The position numbers and the translations under genes were made by a program. From an uncultured Oscillospiraceae bacterium (lineage in GTDB: Bacteria > Bacillota > Clostridia > Oscillospirales > Ruminococcaceae): DNA of 10,577 nucleotides. The DNA is taken from assembly GCA_900543295.1 (NCBI GenBank), contig UQQY01000068.1, positions 1-10,577 of the forward strand. Direction: 5' to 3'. A model generated the notes under the pieces. The model was not told the origin of the DNA, did no database searches, and saw nothing but the letters and a program-made list of their open reading frames with translations. The first letter of the stretch is position 1; every line of letters begins with the position of its first letter. Shown here piece by piece: positions 6,864 to 10,577 of the stretch.

Positions 6864-7022
6864 ATGGCGAAATATGTATGTGCAATCTGCGGCTATGAGT
6901 ACGATCCGGCTGAAGGATGCCCAGATCAGGGAATTGCCCCGGGAACACCTTGGGAAGAGGTTCCGGAAGATTTTGTCTGCCCGATCTGCGGCGTAGGCAA
7001 GGATCAGTTCGAAGAGCAGTAA
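6864..7022 (+). CDS. rd: Rubredoxin
   Basis: This 52-residue protein is a standard-length rubredoxin, a small cytosolic one-electron carrier with a single iron held by four cysteines. In anaerobes it passes electrons to rubrerythrin, superoxide reductase or flavodiiron proteins that remove oxygen and peroxides. The iron site is complete: C6-x2-C9-G-Y near the start and C39-P-I-C42-G near the end, followed by the typical VGKDQFEE tail. Compared with Clostridium pasteurianum rubredoxin, two core aromatics are exchanged: residue 30 is Trp instead of Phe, and residue 37 is Phe instead of Trp. An additional cysteine is at 19. AAGGGAG (6848-6854) is 9 nt before the ATG. The gene has its own promoter and terminator, but read-through from uvrA is possible. 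Confidence 0.97.
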   Translation: MAKYVCAICGYEYDPAEGCPDQGIAPGTPWEEVPEDFVCPICGVGKDQFEEQ

Positions 7023-7030
7023 TGCCGGAT

Positions 7031-7062
7031 AAAATCCATCCGCTTTGCCGGGTGGATTTTTT
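7031..7062 (+). terminator. Rho-independent terminator after rubredoxin
   Basis: AAAATCCATCCG (7031-7042) and CGGGTGGATTTT (7049-7060) pair over 12 bp with one G-U wobble around the 6-base loop CTTTGC. The structure ends in six Ts (7057-7062). It lies 9 nt after the rubredoxin stop and would also end any uvrBA transcript that reads through. A weaker second hairpin (ATGGG 7074-7078 with CCCAT 7093-7097, followed by Ts) lies just downstream. Confidence 0.88.
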
Positions 7063-7121
7063 ATTGTTCCGCAATGGGAACCAAGCTTCATGCCCATATT
7101 TTTTAGGGAAGATTTTTTATC

Positions 7122-7150
7122 TTGCTGAAAAGCGGAATTTGCGGTAAGAT
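7122..7150 (+). promoter_or_regulatory. Possible promoter of the PHP-TSCPD pair
   Basis: TTGCTG (7122-7127) and TAAGAT (7145-7150) are 17 nt apart. The -10 is identical to that of uvrB, but the -35 matches only its TTG half. A short dyad AAGAT-T5-ATCTT (7109-7123) abuts the -35. Being preceded by a terminator, the PHP gene needs a start of transcription in this region, which supports the call. Confidence 0.45.
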
Positions 7151-7188
7151 AGATTCGTACCAAGAGATCAAACAATAGGGATAATAAA

Positions 7189-7196
7189 AAGGAGGG
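7189..7196 (+). promoter_or_regulatory. Strong ribosome binding site that decides a TTG start
   Basis: AAGGAGGG is a near-perfect Shine-Dalgarno sequence, with its AGGAGG core 7 nt before TTG at 7203-7205. The PHP motif DLHTHT begins at residue 4 from that TTG, as expected for the family, and there is no ATG between the site and the motif. Confidence 0.88.
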
Positions 7197-7202
7197 TACT
7201 GT

Positions 7203-8048
7203 TTGCAAGGAGATCTTCATACACATACTGTAGTATCTGACGGAAGCTGTACGCGTGAAGAAGTTTTTGCACGCGCTCGGGCAGAGGGACTTAGCGCGCT
7301 GGCTGTAACAGATCACGATGACATCGGCGAGCCGGACGGCGATTGCCTGCTTGGTGAAAAATACGGTATTTTACCGATTTACGGAACAGAGCTTTCCGCC
7401 TACGATTACCGGCGGAATCGCCGTGTTCACATCCTCTGCTATTATCCGCAGGATGTCGGCGCGATTCGTACGGTCTGCAAAAAGACCACGCAGAACCGGC
7501 AGGAAGCAGGGCTTGAGATGGCCCGCCTTGTTGCAGAACGCTTTCCGATTTCTGTGGAGGAAGTATTGCAAACGGCAGGAAACGCAAAAAGCATATTCAA
7601 GCAGCATATTATGCTGACGCTGATGCGCGCTGGATATGCTACAGAGATGTACGGTTCGCTTTGGAAAGAGCTTTTCGATGTGAAGTCGGGTTCGTGTGTG
7701 CGCGCCTGCGTTTCGCCGGAGGTTTTTGAAGTTGTGAAGCTCGTGCGGAAGGCGGGAGGAATTGCTGTAATGGCACATCCCTTTACATATAACAGCATCG
7801 ATGTTTTACATGAGTTGATCGGGCAAAACCTGCTGGACGGCATCGAAGTATGGCAGAGTAAAACGACGCCGGAGCAGGAACGTTTTTTGGAAGAGCTGGC
7901 CGATGCGCATGGTCTGATTAAAACAGGCGGATCGGATTTTCATGGCAGCAATGCTTCAAAGGTGAGTCCGGTCGGTAAGGGACGAACGCCTCAGGAATCG
8001 CTTTTACGCCTTTTTTCGCTGCGTGACCGGCGCAAAAGCATGGGATGA
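7203..8048 (+). CDS. PHP-domain metal-dependent phosphoesterase (TrpH/YciV-like)
   Basis: This 281-residue cytosolic protein consists of a PHP (polymerase and histidinol phosphatase) domain. Characterised relatives of this shape include E. coli YciV (RNase AM) and Chromobacterium CV1693, which release phosphate from 3',5'-nucleoside bisphosphates or trim RNA 5' ends. Which activity applies here is not known. The metal ligands are all visible: H6-T-H8, D13, D37-H38-D39, E63, H76, H192 in AHP, and D245-F-H247. An insertion of about 100 residues lies between the H76 and H192 motifs, as in YciV relatives. Translation starts at TTG (7203) with a strong ribosome site. The TSCPD gene follows after 30 nt, probably on the same transcript. 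Confidence 0.92.
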   Translation: MQGDLHTHTVVSDGSCTREEVFARARAEGLSALAVTDHDDIGEPDGDCLLGEKYGILPIYGTELSAYDYRRNRRVHILCYYPQDVGAIRTVCKKTTQNRQEAGLEMARLVAERFPISVEEVLQTAGNAKSIFKQHIMLTLMRAGYATEMYGSLWKELFDVKSGSCVRACVSPEVFEVVKLVRKAGGIAVMAHPFTYNSIDVLHELIGQNLLDGIEVWQSKTTPEQERFLEELADAHGLIKTGGSDFHGSNASKVSPVGKGRTPQESLLRLFSLRDRRKSMG

Positions 8049-8078
8049 GTAAGTTTAATCATAGGAGGAAAAATCAGA

Positions 8079-8327
8079 ATGACAACAGTATATCGGACAA
8101 AGGGGACGTGTTCCCGTCAAATCGATTTGACGATTGAAGAAGGTATTATTACCGATGTTAAGTTTTATGGCGGCTGTAATGGGAATTTGCAGGGGATTTC
8201 TCGTTTGGTTATCGGGCAGCGTGCGGAGGATGTCGCAAAAACGCTGAAGGGCGTTGACTGCGGCGGTAAGGGCACATCATGTCCTGACCAGCTTGCCAAA
8301 GCGATTGAAGCGGCGCTTGCACAGTGA
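8079..8327 (+). CDS. Stand-alone TSCPD-domain protein (TIGR03905-type)
   Basis: This 82-residue protein carries the TSCPD motif (residues 66-70) preceded by C61-G-G-K-G, with further cysteines C11 and C33. The TSCPD domain is otherwise known as the C-terminal domain of adenosylcobalamin-dependent (class II) ribonucleotide reductase NrdJ. Free-standing versions such as this one are common in Clostridia, but their role is not established. The four cysteines suggest metal binding or redox chemistry, which is inference. There is no reductase gene in the window. AGGAGG (8063-8068) lies 10 nt before the ATG, and the gene is 30 nt downstream of the PHP gene with no terminator between. Confidence 0.92.
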   Translation: MTTVYRTKGTCSRQIDLTIEEGIITDVKFYGGCNGNLQGISRLVIGQRAEDVAKTLKGVDCGGKGTSCPDQLAKAIEAALAQ

Positions 8328-8345
8328 ACCGTAGTGGTTTTGGCA

Positions 8346-8390
8346 AGTATCGGATGGAAGAAGCGTATCCTGAAGTAAATACTGTTTTTT
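8346..8390 (+). terminator. Weak possible terminator after the TSCPD gene
   Basis: AGTAT (8346-8350) can pair with ATACT (8379-8383), with an inner GGAT/ATCC pairing and an internal loop. It is followed by six Ts at 8385-8390. The stem is short and interrupted, so its efficiency is doubtful. It is the only terminator-like structure between the TSCPD and ppa genes. Confidence 0.3.
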
Positions 8391-8478
8391 CGCATAGTTT
8401 TCTCACGTGAACGTTTCTGAACTCTTGTGAAAATCTGCAAAAATTCATTTGTAGCTTTTGAAACCTTGCGTTTTTTGA

Positions 8479-8507
8479 TTGTATTTTTCTTCGCTTTGCA
8501 GTATAAT
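8479..8507 (+). promoter_or_regulatory. Predicted promoter of ppa
   Basis: A perfect TATAAT (8502-8507) has a weak TTGTAT -35 (8479-8484) at the ideal 17-nt distance. Transcription would start near 8514, about 48 nt before the ATG. The preceding AT-rich gap (8328-8478) otherwise holds only an 8-bp palindrome TCACGTGA (8403-8410) and the weak hairpin at 8346-8390. Confidence 0.6.
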
Positions 8508-8561
8508 GTCCCAGTGAGAAAGAATAAGTGAGTTAAGAAAAGTACAGGAGCTGATACTATT

Positions 8562-9095
8562 ATGTCAAATATTTGGCACGATTTAAGCCCATCCCGGGTC
8601 AATCCGGATGATTTTATTGCAGTGATCGAGATTGAAAAGGGTTCAAAAAACAAATATGAGTTGGACAAGGAGACCGGCCATATCATTTTGGATCGCATTC
8701 TCTATACCTCTACACATTATCCGGCGAACTACGGCCTGATTCCGCGCACCTATGCCGACGACGGGGATCCGCTGGATGTTTTGGTTCTGTGCAGTGAGAA
8801 TATTCATCCGCTCAGTCTGGTTCGCTGTTATCCGATTGGTGTAATTAAGATGCTGGATTCTGGAAAGCTTGATGAAAAGATCATCGCGATTCCGTTTGAG
8901 GATCCGACCTATAACGAATATCACGATATTTCTGAGCTGCCTTCGCATATTTTCAATGAGATGAGTCACTTTTTTACCGTATATAAAAGTCTTGAAAGCA
9001 AAGAAACTGTGGTCAACGATGTGTGCAATGCAGAGGAGGCTAAATCAATTATTGAAAAATGCCGCGATGCCTATATTGAAAAGTTTTGCAGGTAA
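8562..9095 (+). CDS. ppa: Inorganic pyrophosphatase, family I
   Basis: This soluble enzyme hydrolyses pyrophosphate to two phosphates with Mg2+, driving biosynthetic reactions forward. The 177 residues match the size of E. coli Ppa (about 175). All active-site residues can be aligned by motif: E23, K31, E33, R45, Y53, Y57, the signature D67-G-D69-P-L-D72, D99, D104, K106 and Y141-K142. Family I enzymes are less usual in Clostridia than the CBS-containing family II or membrane-bound forms, so its presence is of some note (general knowledge, not tested here). AGGAG (8546-8550) precedes the ATG by 11 nt. The gene appears to be a single-gene unit with its own promoter and a strong downstream hairpin. 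Confidence 0.98.
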   Translation: MSNIWHDLSPSRVNPDDFIAVIEIEKGSKNKYELDKETGHIILDRILYTSTHYPANYGLIPRTYADDGDPLDVLVLCSENIHPLSLVRCYPIGVIKMLDSGKLDEKIIAIPFEDPTYNEYHDISELPSHIFNEMSHFFTVYKSLESKETVVNDVCNAEEAKSIIEKCRDAYIEKFCR

Positions 9096-9143
9096 GCGCT
9101 TAATATTGTGATATTCGCGGCGCTCTGCATACAGAATAATTTT

Positions 9144-9188
9144 ATGAAAACCGCGCGAAAGGGAAACTCTTTTTCGCGCGGTTTTCAT
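9144..9188 (+). terminator. Long perfect hairpin terminator after ppa
   Basis: A perfect 17-bp inverted repeat has arms ATGAAAACCGCGCGAAA (9144-9160) and its exact complement (9172-9188), and can extend by a G-C and two G-U pairs around an AAACT loop. The GC-rich core CCGCGCG is flanked by A and T runs, so the descending arm ends in GGTTTT. The T-run lies inside the stem rather than beyond it. The symmetry could let it work on both strands. It starts 48 nt after the ppa stop codon. Confidence 0.82.
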
Positions 9189-9203
9189 ACGAGCTTTGTC
9201 CTG

Positions 9204-9218
9204 ACACATATATTGTGT
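9204..9218. repeat. Small inverted repeat before the DUF4830-like gene
   Basis: ACACA (9204-9208) and TGTGT (9214-9218) form a perfect 5-bp dyad around TATAT. It lies 18 nt before the ATG and just upstream of the G-rich ribosome site (9222-9228). It contains a TATATT that could act as a -10, though no good -35 is at the right distance. It could be an operator or chance symmetry. Confidence 0.35.
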
Positions 9219-9235
9219 AGAGGGGGGAAGTCTGT

Positions 9236-9718
9236 ATGTTTATTTTTTCTGTTAAGCCCAAAAGAAAGTATCTGATGTGGGGTGGAATGATACTGCTGCT
9301 TATTTTTTTTGCTGTTTGCTTTTTTTCCTGCCGCACAGAACCAAAAACAAAGGCGGCTGTGCAAACGGATGGCAGCGATAATCAAAAGCGCATAGCCTTT
9401 TTGGAACAATACGGTTGGAGAGTCGAGGAAGAACCGGCAGAATCAAAAAACGTTGCCATTCCGATGGAATTCGGCGACGTTTATCAGAACTACAATGAAA
9501 TTCAGTTAAAACAGGGATACGATCTGGAGGCATATCGGGGAAAGTGCGTCAAGCAGTATTCCTATATTGTAACAAACTATCCGGATGTGAGTGACCCTGT
9601 GCGGGCGAATTTACTGGTTTATGAAGGAAAGATTATCGGAGGGGACATCTGTTCGCTGAATCTTGATGGATTCATGCATGGTTTTTCCGAGAAAGCGAAT
9701 ACTGGTTCGGATGGATGA
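9236..9718 (+). CDS. Membrane-anchored DUF4830-like protein of unknown function
   Basis: The 160-residue protein begins with basic residues (KPKRK, 8-12) and a single hydrophobic segment at about 13-31, followed by a soluble domain expected outside the membrane. FFSC at residues 29-32 resembles a lipobox only loosely, so an uncleaved anchor is more likely than a lipoprotein. The soluble part (about 50-147) has the pattern I recall for DUF4830 of Clostridia: RIAFLEQYGWRV, then an IPxEFGDVYQNYNEIQLKQG segment, a tyrosine-rich KQYSYIVTNYP and a closing GGDICSLNLDGFMHG. The function of that family is not known. The ribosome site is GGGGGGA (9222-9228), 7 nt before the ATG. The gene sits alone between two terminators. 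Confidence 0.8.
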   Translation: MFIFSVKPKRKYLMWGGMILLLIFFAVCFFSCRTEPKTKAAVQTDGSDNQKRIAFLEQYGWRVEEEPAESKNVAIPMEFGDVYQNYNEIQLKQGYDLEAYRGKCVKQYSYIVTNYPDVSDPVRANLLVYEGKIIGGDICSLNLDGFMHGFSEKANTGSDG

Positions 9719-9736
9719 GAAACAGGCGGAACAGAG

Positions 9737-9771
9737 AAAGAACGCCGCCATTGCGCCGGCGTTCTTTTTTT
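9737..9771 (+). terminator. Rho-independent terminator after the DUF4830-like gene
   Basis: AAAGAACGCCG (9737-9747) and CGGCGTTCTTT (9757-9767) form a perfect 11-bp stem around a 9-base loop, followed by more Ts to 9771. It begins 18 nt after the stop codon. The loop and descending arm overlap the promoter predicted for the next gene. Confidence 0.88.
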
Positions 9772-9779
9772 GTTATACT
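9751..9779 (+). promoter_or_regulatory. Predicted rsuA promoter embedded in the preceding terminator
   Basis: An extended -10, TGT-TATACT (9771-9779), lies 17 nt after TTGCGC (9751-9756), a weak -35 located in the terminator loop. The spacer is the terminator's descending arm and T-run. Transcription would start near 9786, about 25 nt before the ATG. Confidence 0.6.
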
Positions 9780-9810
9780 GTACATATATTAAGGCAGAGG
9801 GGACAGGCAG

Positions 9811-10533
9811 ATGGAACGGATGCGGCTGGATCGCTTTTTTTCCTCACAGGAAATTTTGAGCCGGAGGGATGTGCGCGGCGCTGTAAAACACGGCAGGATC
9901 CTTGTAAATGGGGCGGCGGCCAAAAAGCCGGATATGCAGATCGATGTGCAGAAGGATCAGATCCTTTTGGATGGACAGGCTGTCATTTATGAGCCGTTTG
10001 TCTATCTGATGCTCAATAAGCCGCAGGGGGTGGTTTCCGCAACAGACGATAAAATCCATCGAACGGTATTGGATTTGGTTCCGCCGGAGCTTTTTCGCTC
10101 CGATCTTTTTCCGGCTGGCCGTCTTGACAAAGATACGACCGGATTTGTTCTGCTGACAAATGACGGTGCGTTTGCGCACCGAATTCTGTCGCCTGGCAGT
10201 CATGTTGAAAAGCAGTATGAGGTACTGATTGACGGCCCTCTTACGCCTGAGCAGGAAGAAAAGATTCGAAGCGGCGCAGTTTTGGCAGATGGTTATGAAT
10301 GCATGCCGTGCCGCCTTACGCTTCTGAAAGCAGGAAAGACGCCGCTTTATGAAATTGTCCTGCGCGAGGGGAAGTATCATCAGATTAAAAAGATGTTCGG
10401 AACGGTTGGAAGGGGTGTATTAACGCTCAAAAGAACGCGGATCGGCGGGTTGTTTCTGGACGCAAATTTAGAAGAAGGAGACTGTAAAAAAATAGTGCAC
10501 AAAGAAATCGATTTAATTTTGTGCAATTCGTAA
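9811..10533 (+). CDS. rsuA: RsuA-family 16S rRNA pseudouridine synthase
   Basis: The enzyme isomerises uridine to pseudouridine in rRNA; RsuA itself modifies position 516 of 16S rRNA during small-subunit assembly. The 240-residue length is typical. An N-terminal S4 RNA-binding domain covers about residues 1-58, with LDRFFSSQ and GRILVNG. The catalytic domain has LNKPQGVVSA (68-77), the active-site motif GRLDKDTTG (103-111) with catalytic D106, and EGKYHQIKKMF (186-196). The KYHQIK form of that last motif points to RsuA rather than RluB, RluE or RluF, which usually have RNRQVRR. ATG at 9811 is chosen because GAGGGG (9797-9802) is 8 nt upstream; a second in-frame ATG at 9820 is less well placed. 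No clear terminator is seen in the 44 bases after the stop. Confidence 0.95.
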   Translation: MERMRLDRFFSSQEILSRRDVRGAVKHGRILVNGAAAKKPDMQIDVQKDQILLDGQAVIYEPFVYLMLNKPQGVVSATDDKIHRTVLDLVPPELFRSDLFPAGRLDKDTTGFVLLTNDGAFAHRILSPGSHVEKQYEVLIDGPLTPEQEEKIRSGAVLADGYECMPCRLTLLKAGKTPLYEIVLREGKYHQIKKMFGTVGRGVLTLKRTRIGGLFLDANLEEGDCKKIVHKEIDLILCNS

Positions 10534-10577
10534 AATAACGGTTGAAAACACTTTTATTCAAAAAAGTTTGTTGTGCA

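Noticed and set aside
6795..7316. 173-residue minus-strand frame and a 76-residue plus-strand frame (6917-7147) around rubredoxin
   Set aside because: Both overlap the unmistakable rubredoxin gene and its terminator in other frames.
8327..8341. AACC-GTAGT-GGTT hairpin overlapping the TSCPD stop codon as a terminator
   Set aside because: A four-pair stem with a short T-run is within chance expectation.
10550..10567. ACTTTT-ATTCAA-AAAAGT hairpin at the right edge as an rsuA terminator
   Set aside because: It is a six-pair stem with one G-C pair and is followed by no clear T-run before the window ends.

Overview
The window looks like a housekeeping stretch of a Gram-positive, low-to-mid GC anaerobe, most likely class Clostridia (an Oscillospiraceae/Ruminococcaceae-like member of Firmicutes). 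This is inferred from strong AGGAGG-type ribosome sites, use of TTG starts, a rubredoxin, a stand-alone TSCPD protein, a DUF4830-like protein, and a uvrBA operon with a Bacillus/Clostridium-like LexA site. I see no phage, transposon, CRISPR array, tRNA or rRNA.

Layout. On the minus strand at the left edge there is a small zinc-binding-type protein (61-351, TTG start), possibly followed by a second gene whose first codons run off the window (1-48). Back-to-back promoters (385-443) separate it from a plus-strand pair: a YfcE-like phosphodiesterase (487-1032) and a SAM-dependent methyltransferase (1051-1719), closed by a perfect-stem terminator. Every other gene is on the plus strand. uvrB (1966-3939) and uvrA (3949-6777) form a tight excision-repair operon with a good sigma-A-type promoter and a candidate LexA operator over the start of transcription. 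A 52-residue rubredoxin gene (6864-7022) follows with its own promoter and a terminator. Next come a PHP-domain phosphoesterase (7203-8048, TTG start) and a TSCPD-domain protein (8079-8327), then inorganic pyrophosphatase (8562-9095) ending in a 17-bp perfect hairpin, a membrane-anchored DUF4830-like protein (9236-9718), and an RsuA-type 16S rRNA pseudouridine synthase (9811-10533). The rsuA promoter is embedded in the preceding terminator.

How the genes relate. UvrA and UvrB are the damage-recognition half of nucleotide excision repair. The other genes are mostly independent short units: phosphodiester and phosphoester hydrolysis (YfcE, PHP, Ppa), an electron carrier (rubredoxin) and rRNA modification. 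No gene-free gap exceeds about 250 bases. The last 44 bases (10534-10577) are AT-rich, with only a weak 6-bp hairpin. I found no convincing undescribed system. The items most worth a second look are the poorly characterised small proteins (61-351, 8079-8327, 9236-9718), the candidate SOS operator, the lack of a terminator between uvrA and rubredoxin, and the terminator/promoter overlap before rsuA.
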